Of a stretch of 64,000 nucleotides of DNA, positions 43,861 to 57,800 are shown in pieces. Source of the stretch: Siphonodentalium dalli (Eukaryota > Mollusca > Scaphopoda > Gadilida > Siphonodentaliidae); contig CP136065.1 in assembly GCA_032622095.1 (NCBI GenBank), forward strand, positions 114,121,195-114,185,194. Reading direction: 5' to 3'. Numbering within the stretch: the first letter of the stretch is position 1; every line of letters begins with the position of its first letter. The notes under the pieces were generated by a model, which had not been told where the DNA came from, did no database searches, and was given only the letters and a program-made list of their open reading frames with translations. Made by a program: the position numbers and the translations under genes.

Positions 43861-44459
43861 AGAAATTGAAAAGAAATCGATATTATCACATCTTAATTTC
43901 AATTTTTTTCATAATATCGGTATGTATGGACGAAACTGTACATACACCATCTACTAGTTCAACTTGAAGGTAACAAAACGCATAACATAGCTCGTATCCT
44001 TCTGGAAAGATGAAAACCACAATTAATATCGCGATGTGGCATTTCGAAATCCATTCTCCACTTAGCGCCGATAATGGTCGTAAGCGTAGGTGCGCCGACT
44101 AGTTATATCAGAACAATTACCAGATAACAGATTCTGATTTGCCACGTCACGTCCATAATTATCTGGACCAGCTTCCATTTCCTTGTCTGATAAATCTAGG
44201 TAGCTCACACCGACAAAGTATTCACCACTTCCTGGGAGTAGGGTCCCTCTAATCATAACGTTTCAAACAATTCATTTTCCGGTGTCTAGCTTACGATTTT
44301 AAATATTTGCTAAATATGATATTTGTGCGTCATCTTGAACTATGAAGGCATATGACCGATGAGTATACAAGCTTACAGAAGGTCATCTCTATGTATGTGT
44401 CTCATACCCCATGGGGATAACGACATGTACACCTGGCGAACCAGTTAGCTAGTCACTTC

Positions 44460-44800
44460 TCAATAGATGATTCGTCAACTCACAAACTCAGCGAACGTAT
44501 TGGCATATGTGGACAACTTCGACAGTGTTTCGAAGGTTGCTAGCTGTCTCATTCCCTTGGCCAGATGTCTATCTGCTAAGGAGAAGACCATAGTGTACAG
44601 ACTACCCACACTTCTTGACCATGATCCGAAGCGAACTGTGTGGCGCCCCACATTTGTCTCGTCGAATATATCCCAGCAGAGAGGAACAATGCTCGCGGTG
44701 CTAGTTTATGGACATGCGCCATGATAGTGGGAATGAAATGGGCCACGGTATACACCACCCCTACACCTGGTGCATGTTTAAGATATAGAATTTCATGCGT
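44460..44800 (-). pseudogene. Unidentified protein remnant, left of centre
   Basis: The minus strand reads FIPTIMAHVHKLAPRALFLS and then, after a frameshift, TMVFSLADRHLAKGMRQLAT with FETLSKLSTYANTFAEFVS. The same order is seen on the plus strand at 45555-45840 with diverged residues. Similarity kept at the protein level suggests that this was coding. I do not recognise the family. Confidence 0.45.
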
Positions 44801-45554
44801 GTCGGTTTTATTTGGTGTGGTAAGATTGTATTTCCACATCCGTTTCGAAGCCTTTCTGATTCAACTGCGTACATTTTTGTCTGGATAATACTATGCTAGC
44901 CTCCCTCAAAACAGTCGGATGGACTGAAGGATAAAGTCTTTATAGCATGAATGTATGCGTTTTTTGTTATCCTTTATCAGGGTTAGTGTCAGTATGTTGG
45001 CGGTATTATTCAAGAAAATGTCAGGAACTGTGGTGCATTTATTTCACTATGTATTTAAAGAACAATTTACTGTCTCGATGGCAATGGCTGTGGACGTTGG
45101 GGAACGCGACCTTTATTGTCATATAGATTTATATATATAACTTTAGAATATAGCAGTTAATGTCTCATGCAGGAAAATGTTCGCAATGGTGATGTTACCA
45201 AGAAATCACTTGGTGTACCAACGTTTGTTGAACTGAATGCAAGAGCTCATCAACGTAACATTCCTCTGGATGTTCTTCGCGTTGAACATTTCATTTGTTG
45301 ATGGCATTTGTACTTTCTTGAACCATACCACACAGCGTGAGTATGACATATCAACCAACTATCAAAGGTATCGCCTTTAAGACTACAGTCCAGTCTTGGT
45401 GGGGCTTATACAACAGTAGCCAATGGCACACACATGGTCCAGCTGTTTAAGAACGGCTTCCAAACGGATGGGAACATACAATCTTAGCATACAAGGAAAG
45501 CAAAGCCACACATGAGATCCTGTCTGAATCTAAAACATAACAAAATAAGGGGCG

Positions 45555-45840
45555 GTGCAGTCATGGTCCAATTTCATTTCCACTATCATGACACATACCC
45601 ACAAACTAGCACCGTGTGTATTGTTATCATCTGCTTGGATCTGTTCGGTGAGACGATTGCTGGACGTCAACAAGCTTGTTCTTATGATCATGTTCAATGA
45701 GTTTGGGTATATTATGCATTATGGTCTTCTACGCCTTAGCAGAAATGCATCCGTCAAATGTCGGGCTTTCAACATTCGAAGCCATATTCAGAAGTTGTCC
45801 GGGTACGTCAGTGCATTAGATGAGTATGCGAATTGATGAA
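45555..45840 (+). pseudogene. Unidentified protein remnant, right of centre
   Basis: It reads FISTIMTHTHKLAPCVLLSS and, after a frameshift, MVFYALAEMHPSNVGLSTFE and AIFRSCPGT, matching the left remnant in order. Upstream (45180-45300) lies GDVTKKSLGVPTFVELNARA, which has no obvious left partner. The CCAGGTGTACA...GTTATCCCCAT nucleotide block after both remnants is also shared. The family is unknown; a transposase of the palindromic element is a possibility. Confidence 0.45.
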
Positions 45841-48248
45841 CCATATATTGGGAAGTGGCTGTTTGGGAAGATCACCAGGTGTACACGTTGTTATCCCCAT
45901 TGTGTCACCAAAGCTGACAATACGCAGATAGATAGGTCCTTCTGAAAGCTAGTATACGCTTCGACCGAATACCTTTCTAGTGTATCGCACAAGATGACGC
46001 ATATACCCAATATGTAGCATCTGAATGATACCATAAGCTATACCACGAATGAAGCTCGCTAAGAATTCCAAGCTTTCGAAACAAACACGTGAGCTGGACA
46101 CCGGCATATGTATTGTTTGAAACATTCCGATTAGTGGCACCCTTCTACAAAGAAGTGTAGTAAACTGTTGTTGTGAGTGAGATAGATTAATCTGACGAAG
46201 AGACGGAAACGGGTCTAGATAATGCTGAATGTGGCAATTCAGAATAAGCTCAGGTACTGTTGTTTTGATTCTTGGAAGTCATAATATGACTATTCGGCGC
46301 ACCTATATACGGTTACGGCCAGTATGAGCCCTTAGTGGAGAATGGATTTTGAAATGCCACATCCCGATTGTGGGTTTTCATCATTCCAAAAGGCTACGAC
46401 TTACATTGGAACTAATATATGGCTTATATCATGTACCGTTTCGTCTATACAAATCGATATTATGACAAAAAGTTGAAATTAGTATGTGATAATATCGGCT
46501 TCTTTTCAATTTCTGGCCGCCAGTTTGGCCGCCATATTGACTGTGAGTATCACTTGCCAAACCCTAATGAATAATTCATACATATCAACATGTAATGGTG
46601 GGTAGAAATCGCGAAACAATAACGCCCATCCTAAGAAAGTAAAGGAATGTAGGCGTATTTTCAAATTTCGGTCGCCATTTTGGCCGCCATCTTCGATTTG
46701 GAAAACCATTTCTTGCTTGAGATGTAAGGTAATTACTTCACCTCAGTATTTCCAACTCAACTGTACGCATGGGCGGAGTTGTCTCGACAATAATGCCCAA
46801 TGATGTGAATCTGAGGGAATTTCGGTGATTTTTCAAAATCTGTCCGCCATTGTGGGCGCCATTTTGGATTTGGGGTACTTTTATTTGGATATGGTACAAG
46901 GAAAGTTCTTCGCCTAAGTGTTCCCAACTCACAATAGTAAGCAGGTGTGGAGTTTTCATGACAATAATGCTCACTGATTCTAAAATCGGCGATTTTTTAT
47001 TTCTGGTGGCCATTTTGGCCGCCATCTTGGATTTGGGTAAATATTCCTCAACTCAGGTATAAGAGGAATCATAGCTGGAGTATATCCTGCACATATAATT
47101 GCATGGGTGTTGTTATAATAGCAATAACATTCATTGATTTGAAACATTACATCGCGTTATTAACGTAGATTCGGCTTTGACCTATTATACCGGCATTTGG
47201 CAAAATGTGATATCGGACAAAAATATCCCGCAATGAATGTATATTATGGTCCCCATGTGGTCGAAAATGACTCCTCTATATGATAAATGTATAACATGAC
47301 GCAAACATGCCAACATTTTCCCACAGAGACAAACGAAAGGTGGTAACATGTCAGAAAAATAGCATATTTTCACATTTCGGCGGCCATCTTGGCCGCCATA
47401 TTGGATTCTGGTGTCGGATTTTTGGCTAATTTGTAAGGACTGTATATTAGCATAACGAATCGAGCGGGAAACAAGACCGCATATAATATCATCTTTACTA
47501 TAACGGCGATCAAAGAGACATGGTGCATTTTTAAAAAAATGGCCGCCATGATGGACGCCATCTTGTCTGGAGTCTCTGCGGCCACTTTTTTTTCTTGTTA
47601 ACAAGTGAAAAACATTATAGGAGACCTTAAGGAAGAAAATTAGTGGGGTGAAGTTGAGTCCTGGGGGGGGGGGGGGTGCAGAGGTCGACCAATATCTCCT
47701 GGACTAATCGATTATTTATATTATTCTGTCTTACTGTCAAATGTTTGTCAAATGTTTAAATATGTTATTATTTTGATTGGAATAAAATATGTTTACACTA
47801 AACATATAATATTATATTTCAACTTTAAAACCTCAAAGGACTTCATATTATAAGCCCTCGGGCTTGTTGTCTGATCCTCATTTCCATACATTATCTATTA
47901 TAAATATGTTGTATATTTATGTCATTTGTGTATTATGCGTATTATGTTTGGATTTGGAAATAAAAATATGTTTACACTAAACCTCAAAGGAATAGGAACA
48001 AAAAGAGGTTTGGAGCTATGTCTCGCGCACAGTATCAGACAAGCCTGGGAAAAGGTTAGGTGCACTCTAAACTAGTAGGGGAGACCCGCGGGCAAAGCGG
48101 ATCACGTAAGGGTTTCTTGTACAAAATCCAACCGGCAATCAGAATTATTAGAACTGTCAGTTTCTAATCATGATGGCATAACATTTGACGGATGATGCAT
48201 TAAGATACATCTGTTGGTTTGGTTGCTATAGTGATTTTTAATTTTGAT

Positions 48249-48261
48249 CCGCTTTGCCCGG
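48249..48261. other. Empty site of the 3.07-kb insertion
   Basis: A single CCGCTTTGCCCGG occurs here, where copy 1 has two copies flanking 709-3774. The DNA on both sides matches copy 1 directly. Confidence 0.85.
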
Positions 48262-48903
48262 CCGTTGGGCAAATCGGATCACCACATCGGGCAAAGCGGA
48301 TCAGCAAACGAATCCTTCTGAAAATGCAATAATATTCAACTATTCATATGCTTTTAAGTTTTATTTATTACAATAATACATATTTATCGCAAATAATTAA
48401 TATCGCGTGTTTTCAATCGCTCAAGTTTTCCCATTATGGTCATGTTCCGACAAGGCACGAGTTTTGTCGACACATCGGACTAAAATTGTCCAAATTCACT
48501 TAATCTACGCATGTTTACCGGAAGTTAGTCATGTTATGAATGATCCGCTTTGCCCGATCCGCTTTGCCCAGATCACATATTTTTACAGTCCGGCGTATTA
48601 CGCGCGTGCCCTATCAAATATAGCAAATTGACATATTGTCTTATTCCACATATATATTGCCTAAGACACCGACAACATTTATTCGGGTAGATGGGTATGT
48701 GACCATCGATCTGCGCAATAGATATGCGCAAACGCACAATAATTACATATTTGGTAAAATCGTAAAATGTCGACGAAAATGTTCTAATGGGCTACAAAAT
48801 TTTAGTATACCTAGTTCTCTGTGAAAATGTATATAAACTAACCAAACATAAAACTATCTTATTCTAAAATACGGATAGAATCGGAATAATTTGCTAGTAT
48901 TGG

Positions 48904-49110
48904 TTTAAACAATATTTTATTTGAACACTAAACAGAACAGAAATACAATAAAAAAATACATAACATATAATCTCAAATTGTTCAAAAGAGGATTGAGCAA
49001 CAAGCTTGGGGGCTTTTGTTAAGTCCTATCCTCAGAAAATAAATGTTACCCCAATTGATACCATTGGGGTATAGACCCCAATTGATACCATTGGGGTATA
49101 GCAGACGGGT
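48904..49110 (-). mobile_element. LINE 3' end with two hairpins, copy 2
   Basis: Counterpart of 4432-4640 with only a few substitutions. Confidence 0.65.
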
Positions 49111-49463
49111 TTTGTTCTGTATGGTCCGAATAATAAAGTTTATAGATGAATGGATAGGAAAGAGAAAGGGAAAGGGAGTGCAGGTAGTAGTTGGAAAGGG
49201 GTAGATAAACTTACCATTAACATCAGGATAATATATGTCACGGAGAGTATTGTATCATGTTAAATTGACCATTAGGAAGGTATGTATACGTTAGGTTCTA
49301 TATTACCGGTTGTGGGTTGTGTGAAATTATCTCATATTTGGATTATATCGCATTTTCTAATTGATAAATATTTGTCCCGCGTTCAAACCGTACATATATC
49401 TCGAGCTATATATATAGTGTGATGATCTTGACTGTATAGCGGCACACGAGTTGAATGGGTATA

Positions 49464-49791
49464 CTGTACACTAAATCCGGCCACTGTACACTAAATCCGT
49501 TTATATTCAATAGAATATATGCAACAAATGAATGCACTTGATCAGCCATGGATTAGTGCAAAATATGTTCATGTTTTCTATGCACGATGCAAACAACATG
49601 GTAATTATAATGAAAATGGAGGTATGACTCCAGCCATAAAAGCATTTTAATTAACCATCTTGTTTTACATCGTTGATAAGTAAATGTGTATTTGCACTCA
49701 TCCGTGGCTCAAAATGCATTCATTTTTTTTACATATATTCTGTTGAGTATAAACGGAGATGGTCCCATAAATGGCCGGATTTAGTGTACAG
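49464..49791. mobile_element. 328-bp MITE, TA target, copy 2
   Basis: Counterpart of 4988-5315. Same ends, same length, TA on both sides. Confidence 0.75.
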
Positions 49792-50805
49792 TACCCCTTT
49801 AACTAGCTTTAGATCCGACTACGTCGCATGCACATATAGCGCTTCGCGAATAGGTATATATATAAAAGTTTTAGCAGTTTTCTTTAGTCGACATGTGGAA
49901 AAATTAGAAACGCGTCATCTTATAACCCGTTTATTAGGAATATATGGGCCTATATATATGCACATCCGTTGGACACAGTGTAAAATTCTTCACTGAATTA
50001 AATTGCATAAATGTATTATAATATATACAGATAACAATATGGCATACTTCCCTTTTGTGATTCCGTCACAACACATATTTTATTGTGAATATACGTCACG
50101 CTCGTATATTTCAAGACTGAATATATATAGTCTATATATAGACTGTCCGATTATGTGCCACTATATTTTGTAGAAAAAGTAGATTTCTTGGTTTCTGTAA
50201 GATCGCAAATGTATCGAACCAATAAGCGAGATCACTGAGTCGCGGCCATAAGATCACTGAGTTGCGGCCGTATAAGATCACTGAGTCGCGGCCGTATATT
50301 GGACGATTAATTCATCCATGCAGCTCCGTTCCGTGGTTTCAGATTCATCCAGCCGCGGTTCCGTGGTTTTAGTTCTGGAGTAGCATTTCCATCGATATAG
50401 GCCTATGGAGCTTTTGAATATATTCATGACTTCCACATATATGGAAATACTGCTCCAAAATTTTTGGCTGTATAGCACTAAAACAACGGAACCGGACCTG
50501 GTGGATCTATAATATGGCCGCGCGAGTTAACTATAGTGACAGGGTGTATTAGGACGTCGGCCTACACAATTAACTGACAATTTTCGTGACGGAATCACAG
50601 GGCCATGAATTGATTTACCCCTTGAGTAGCAACATATAAGTTTAATAAATTGTGTTCTATATGATGCTCAGAAGGCAGATAAATACATGTACCACATATA
50701 TAGTTATATGCAGGCCTGTCATAAGAATTATCATCTTCCCCAAATAATGTCTAATCTGTAATCCTATACCGTATGTGTCAAACTCCTTAAATTAAAGGTA
50801 CTCAA

Positions 50806-51261
50806 TCCGATAAAACTCCTCTCAATTACTATTTCAATGGCTTCGGGGGTCAAAAATATTTGATTCGAGTCGAGGAAGTCACCCATCAAAGCTCAGATTT
50901 GTTAGATATCTATTATTTTTCATTATCGGGAATTCTTTCTGGCCCAGAAGACAGTCAAAATTTCGTTATTATTACCACTTGATTATAGAGTTATCCATCC
51001 TTGTCTGTTTGAATAGAGTTTTGGCGTAAAATCTCGAGCAGGTTACCAAATTGACGGCAGTTATTAGTACTCATCTCGAGAACATAACAAATTTCAAAAA
51101 TCAATATCTAATAACTCTGAGCTTTGTTTGATGGGTTCCTCGACTCGAATCAAATATTTTTTACCCCCAAAGCCAAAGAAATAGTAATATAGGACCCTCT
51201 GATCGGATTGTTGTTGTTGGAATCTGTTGAGATGGGGACCCTCTTTACGGATTGAGTATCT
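50806..51261. mobile_element. TTAA MITE (AGGTACTCAA family), copy 2
   Basis: Counterpart of 6401-6879, shorter by a small internal deletion near the GATATC word (about 50905). The right end reads GAGTATCT instead of GAGTACCT. Confidence 0.85.
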
Positions 51262-51509
51262 TTAATCACTTCAGAATTTATTCAACTACAGAAAGTACAT
51301 AAACAACAGTTTCTGGCTTTCCAGTGAACAATTTTCCAAACAAAATCATATTAATTTTTAAATATTCGGCAGCTTGTAGAAAAAATACTAATTATCTATC
51401 AAATAAATCAAATTAGGCCTACCATATTAGAAAATTTCGAGATCCATTTGAAACTATATAGTAGTAAAGTAGTGTTAGCATGTTACCAATTCGAAGTAAA
51501 AAAAATTGG

Positions 51510-52049
51510 TGTAGAGGGCACTGTTTTCGTGGAATTCAAGTTCATGTGATATATCCAAAAATGGCACTTTTGTCGGCCTGTCGTGCTAAAATCACTAATG
51601 GATTAGACTATTAGTGAAGTTACTGAACGCAGGGACTTTCCTATGGGGTTCCAACTGGGGGGGGGGGTGAGACCATACAATTTCCAACTATATAGTATTT
51701 GGTCTAATAAAATTTCTATCTATATAGGATTTGGTCTAATAAAATTTTCAACTACCGGTATATAGGATTTGGTTTTGAGTAATTCAAAATTCCAATATTG
51801 GCTTAATGACTAATAATTTGGGTTTCTATATATTCTTTTTAAGACCATGTGGACTCTGTAAATAAAGACACTGGTAACAAGAATGACATCTCATTGATCC
51901 ATGTGTTTGTGTATTGAGTACATTGTGCATGTTGTACATGTACATTAGGCCTATAGATACATGATATTAATCAGAATATTGTTGAAGAACGAATATGAGT
52001 TACATGTATTCAAATTCCAAGGAGTCACAAGTTATAACTCACACAGTGG
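51510..52049. other. About 540 bp present only in copy 2
   Basis: Copy 1 runs directly from AAAAATTGG to GTAACATATACC (7125-7130). Copy 2 carries extra DNA between these points, with a poly-G run and two to three ATAGGATTTGGTCTAATAAA units. I see no inverted ends or target duplication, so it could be an insertion here or a deletion in copy 1. Confidence 0.7.
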
Positions 52050-52234
52050 GTAACATATACCAGTCTGAACTTGTAGGAAATGCTTTGCCTTCAATTTCAT
52101 ATACCGTACCGGTAGGCGTGTGTGTTCAGCTAATGGGCATTACTGGATCTTAATTATTTACTCAAATGACACACTGTGTATTAACGTGTAACATTGACAT
52201 TACATTGCTACGTACATTGCAGGACAAATTTAAA

Positions 52235-52237
<3 letters not shown>

Positions 52238-52266
<29 letters not shown>

Positions 52267-52980
52267 CTAGAAGGTGACCCGACTTCGTCCGGGCTTTGAC
52301 CTTGAATTGTCCATTTTGAAGGTCAAGGTCAAGTGGGGTCATGATTTGACCAGTCCAAAACATTGCCCGGACAAAAGTACCCGTCGAAATCCATCCGGTT
52401 TTGCCCGATTTGACCTTGAATTGATAATTTTGAAGGTCAAGGTCAGGTCGGGGTCACGACTCGACCCGTCCAATACACTCAGTGGACAAAAGTAACCCTA
52501 CGTATCAAATATCGTCGAAATCCCATCAAAATTCGCGATTTGACCTTGAATTGACCCGATTTCAAGGTCAATGTCACGTCGCACGGGCAAATGAATAGGC
52601 TTATGAGACTCCCCATTTGAAAGTACCACCACATACCAAGTTTCATCAAAATCCCGTGATATTCGGCCGTTTGACATTGAAATGTCCCGATTTCAAGGTC
52701 AAGGACACGTCGCACGGGCAAATTAATAGGCCCATGTAACTCCCCGGCCGAAAATACCACCACATACCAAGTTTCATCGAAATCCCGTGATATTCGTGCG
52801 TTTGACCTTGAAATGACCCGATTTCAAGGTCAAGGTCACGTCGCACGGGCAAATTAATAGGCCCATGTCACTCCCCGGCCGAAAATACCCACCACGTACC
52901 AAGTTTCATCGAAATCGGCTCGGCCGTTTTCGAGTCCATTGGAAACAGACAGACAGACAGACACACAGACACACAGACAT
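52238..52980. repeat. (AT)n tract and ~115-bp tandem units, copy 2
   Basis: Counterpart of 7312-8100 with a shorter AT tract (about 15 units) and one more GACA unit in the tail. Confidence 0.75.
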
Positions 52981-54826
52981 ATCTTCCAAAAATATATAAT
53001 AGATATATATACTGCTATATGGGAGGAACTTAATGTATAAGTCCCCTTGAACATTTAAAATAATAATAATAATAAAAACAACTTTAACATATATACATAT
53101 CAACAAGTTAACAATATGTGAATTGAGTGAAAGGCACCACATGATTCAGTTTGAAAAGCACAACGTAAAACATAATAGAATCCTTGTTCGGAATTCGGAG
53201 TCTGAAAAAACAATTTGTACAACTTTCGGAATTGAAAAATCGGTGTATTTATATCGAATTGGAATTCCGAGTCGGGGGGGGGGGGGTCGGAAACATTTTT
53301 CAGGCACATATGCTATATACATGCTGATGTTTACCTTTAGACCCTTGTTAGGTTTCACCCACCCCGCGTCCAATTTTTTTTCCGTTATCGGCAGTTTTTC
53401 CTACCATTTGTGGACACCCACCCCCTTTAATTAACACTAAAACAGAGTTTTGCGGGGGGGCCAATTCAATGTAAACAGCTGTATATGAATTTCTGTGCAT
53501 ACTATTTGTCATGGATGTTAACATTGACATGTAAATAGGAACGAGTCATTTTTGGGGCCATCTTGGATTTCAAAATTTACAACAAAATACAACACGATAA
53601 CTGCCTGCAGTCAGTTTAGCAGTTAGAATTACATTATTTCTCTTATTCTACTAGTAAGGTGTTTTAAGCCAAACTCATTGCAAAAACAGACAAAAAACTT
53701 GCAGGATATTTTTTTTCAGTTGCAGAAAAAATCGTGTTTTGGTCCCATTGACAATTAACCCACCCCGGCATACGTGCCGGCCCGGACCCCCCCCCCCCCC
53801 TGTCCGAGTCGAAAAATAAACAACCGGCACAAATTCGGAGTCGGAAAATCGCGAACTCTGATTGAAACACTCAGATCATTCGATTAACTTGTTACTTCAG
53901 TTTTAATTTCCAACTATTGAAAATTATGGTCCTCATTAAGGGGGGTGAGACACCCCATAACCCCCTGCCGGCACGTGCTTGATACCCGTCGCCGCGTGGG
54001 AGGTAGTGCTATATAGTAATTGATTACAAGTGCGCGTAGCCTTGTCTTTCGTGTAGGGGGGAGCGGGGCATGTTGGAACGTTGATGACAAGTGCGCGTAG
54101 CCTTGTCTTTCGTGTAGGCTATGTCCTATTTTTAGTCTATGGCTATGTATAGCCTATAGGCATACCCGCTGCGTAATATTGGAGATGGTTTGTGTGAAGC
54201 TCCATAACAATTAAAATCAATAGGGATATCAATACATCATATATGTAGGCTTCGATAAACGCCAATATTGCAAGAGTTTGTGTGTAATAATTTAAATATT
54301 GTTAACCGCGAGTTTGCCAAATCTCTCTATGATTTAAGTATGAAGAAAATTGATACAGCCTATAGACCAAAACCCCCACAATGCCCCACAAAGATTGATC
54401 CGCCATAACAGAAGAAGAAACTCTTGCTTGACAGTGAAAGAGATATTAGAGCTGTGTATATTTGACTTCTCAGTCCATTTGTAGCCATGATATGACGATG
54501 GATCTGTAGCTAAATAGATACATTGTGTGCCCGCACTAGTCAAAATGCGGATCCTAACAATTCAAGGTGGATATGGTCTCTTGAATTTGGCAAAATAAAA
54601 CACCGGATCTGAGGTTTATTGCACACAAAGTGACAAACATTGACCAAACCCACTTCCCATATCAGCCACACAAGAGTTAAATCTTTCTCAAGTCATGGGA
54701 TCAAAGGCTGTCCCTAATGACAAGGTGAGGATGTATTTTTGAATCAATTGCCCAAGCAGAAATTTGTCTATTTCAATACTGGCGACTACTAGTACCCGTG
54801 CACCAAAACAAGTGTCCCTGGTCTGA
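52981..54826. other. Non-coding stretch of copy 2
   Basis: Counterpart of 8101-10240 without the 330-bp insertion (the site is at about 53905-53945). It has the same poly-G/C tracts. No gene is supported. Confidence 0.6.
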
Positions 54827-57800
54827 GAAATGTGAGAATACAGCTACAAATTACAATAGGCTGAATAGCTGTATTCAGCTAAGTTAACCTAGATGTATTC
54901 AGCTATATATTATACTCTCAAACCGGCTGTTTTTCGATAATAAACTAGAAGCGCTAATTTGCGCATCGAAGTTAGGCTACCATATTCTTCGGCCACCCTC
55001 AACCAAATCAAAATCGTCACTTGTTTTCGGTCAATTCTGACAAAGTGTTGCCTTTTGTCGACACAGCAATTCTGATTTTGTGTGAAAAAAAACTACGGTG
55101 GTTAGGGCTGGGTGGTTTCCCGATTAATCGACAATACCCGGTTAAAATTTCAAGATCGTCCGTAATATCGTCCAAACTAAAATAATCGTAATATAGTCGG
55201 CAATCAATCAGTTGGTACCAGACAATCACAAGCATATACAAACAAATGATTTAACTCAAGCCTAATCAAGTTATTTAAGTTTTAAATTCCAACTAAATCC
55301 CAGTAATGCAGTATCCTGATTTTTTTCAATATTCAATCATAGTAAACAACGTTTAAAACAACTAACGAAATTAGGGGAATATGAAAAACACAGAATACGT
55401 CCCCCTTTTGCTCGCTCACAATATTACACAAACCCTCCGACTTCCCTGCGTAATATTTGTTACAAGATAATTCACCAAGCAGTGAATTGACGACTGATCA
55501 GGTTATAGATCGATATGAATGTCAGTTATGCCACGCCTCTTCCTTCAGAATAATGATGCACGTATGCACCATCAATCAAAATAATAAATGGGCGAAGATA
55601 CCGCCCTCTTCTCGTCTAGAAGAAACCACTCACTGCGATTGGTTAAAACCAATGGTATAGAATTAGGGCTTCAAACCCGCCCAAAAATACATGGTGTCCT
55701 TGCTTTGTCGAATTCCAAAAGTTGTGTACGGTACTATGTGTGTTCGGACTTCCCTAAAAGACCGACTGAACCTCATTGTCAAATTTGTCTTGACGGTAAA
55801 CCACATCTCTGTCATGCGACACAAGTGTCATCGGGAATAACATATTTTTTTACTCAACATACATGTAGTTGTACATACCGAGTTAGAAAATGATTCTATA
55901 GTATAGAACACTTTTAGTTTTGGCATTTGCCGGTTTGAGAGTATAATATATATAGCTGAATATAGCTAGGTTAGCTGAATACAGCTATTGTAGCTGTATT
56001 CTCACATTTGCCAGACCTGCTGACTGGCCTGAGCCTGATCGAGTGTCCCGAAGCGGCGAAAGGAGTAAAACACTAAACTAAACAGTTCAAAATGTTATTG
56101 CTAAATTTAATAGTAATAATTTACAGTGAGTCTACTACAACTAGTACTATTTCTCGATGGCCAACCCATCTCCGATTACTGCTCGATCTTCGTCACACTT
56201 CGACTATGTTTTGTGGAGTAATTTAAATTATCTTAGTTACTATCTCTATCACTAGTAGTAGTATTAGTAGTATTAGGGGAAGTCGGTATCCGAGTCTGGC
56301 GAGAGGTAGCGTACTGGTCTCTTGTGCTAGCGGACCGGGATCGCAACCTGGTCAGGGTAATCTGAAAAAAATCAGAACTCAGGTCAGATACCAAGTTTGT
56401 CAGGCAATATTCGAGATCACTGAATAAAAATCTGAATGCAAAATGCTGACTTCCCCCATTACAATACAACATTTGTCCAGGTATGCTGTCGTGGGTCAGC
56501 CTTTTTAATTCAGATTGTTTGGCTTTGGCAGTCCACTATGGCATCCCTTTATCATGGCTCAGTTTGCTTCAGGCCTCCATGTGTGCACATTAAAGAACCC
56601 TACTGGAGTCACCACAGTGTTATACAGTGACTGCCGTGGTAGCACCTGGACCAGTGCAGTCGTAAAAATCCCCCCTGTCTGAGTCGGAAAATAAACAACC
56701 GGCACAAATTCGGAGTCGGAAAATCGCGACTCTGATTGAAACACTCAGATCATTCGATTTACTTGTTACTTCAGTTTTAATTTCAAACTATTGGAATTTG
56801 AGTCATGAAACTATTGAAAATTATGGTCCTCATTGGGGGGGGGGGGGTTGAGACACCCCATACCCCTGCCGGCACGTGCCTGATGCTCGTCGCCGCATGG
56901 GAGGTAGTGCTATATAGTAATTGATGACAAGTGTGCGTAGCCTTGTCTTTTGTGTAAGTAGCCTGTACCCGCTGCGTAATATTGAAGATGGTTTGTGTGA
57001 AGCTCCATAACAATTAAAATCAATAGGGATATTGCGTTAATATACGAGACACATTGTTAATATACGAGACACTGCCCCCCTCACAACAGTCCAGAGGTCA
57101 TAAATTTGTACTGTTCTTCACATGGTGTCCTTGCTTTGTCGAATTCCAAAAGTTGTGTACGGTACTATGTGTGTTCGGACTTCCCTAAAAGACCAACTGA
57201 ACCTCATTGTCAAATTTGTCTTGACGGTAAACCACATCTCTGTCATGCGACACAAGTGTCATCGGGAATAACATATTTTTTTACTCAACATACATGTAGT
57301 TGTACATACCGAGTTAGAAAATGATTCTATAGTATAGAACACTTTTAGTTTTGGCATAGACGAGATAATAGTTTTATTAATTACCGTTATATACCAGAAT
57401 TTGTCATATCACCGGAACGAAATTGTCCGAATAGCGGAATTTAACCAGTGAATTTACTTTTTATTCCGAGTATCGATCAAGCATGAGGTTGTCACTGCTT
57501 GAGTGGTTGTGTTTTTTATTCCCGACGTCAACTTGTCAAAATTAATGACATTGATGTGATTCTAGTGAACAGTGAGAAATTGTTTTATGTTTCTAGTATC
57601 TTATGTTTTAAAAAATCCGCGATTATATCGTTAACTGCGGTTTTAATTTCAAAAAATCACAATTTTTATTTTCGTTAATATCGTCCAGCCTTAACGGTGG
57701 TCGATGTCAGTAAATATTCTGGGGACTATTTTCTGCGAATGCATTCATTAACTAACTTATAAAATAAAGATCAAATTCATCGCAAACACTTGTTTACTTC

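Larger units (their letters stand above)
42550..47706. mobile_element. 5.2-kb giant palindrome (foldback or head-to-head element pair)
   Basis: 42550-44105 is the reverse complement, at high identity, of 46290-47706. Looser matching continues inward to a centre near 45170. The left end is AATGGCGTGACGCGCAG; the right tip is lost here but present at 1-155. Each arm carries, from outside in, a poly-C/poly-G tract, several ~172-bp units with AAGATGGCGGC words, and near the centre a remnant of the same protein pointing outward to inward. It may be one foldback element or two copies of a transposon inserted head to head. Confidence 0.85.
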
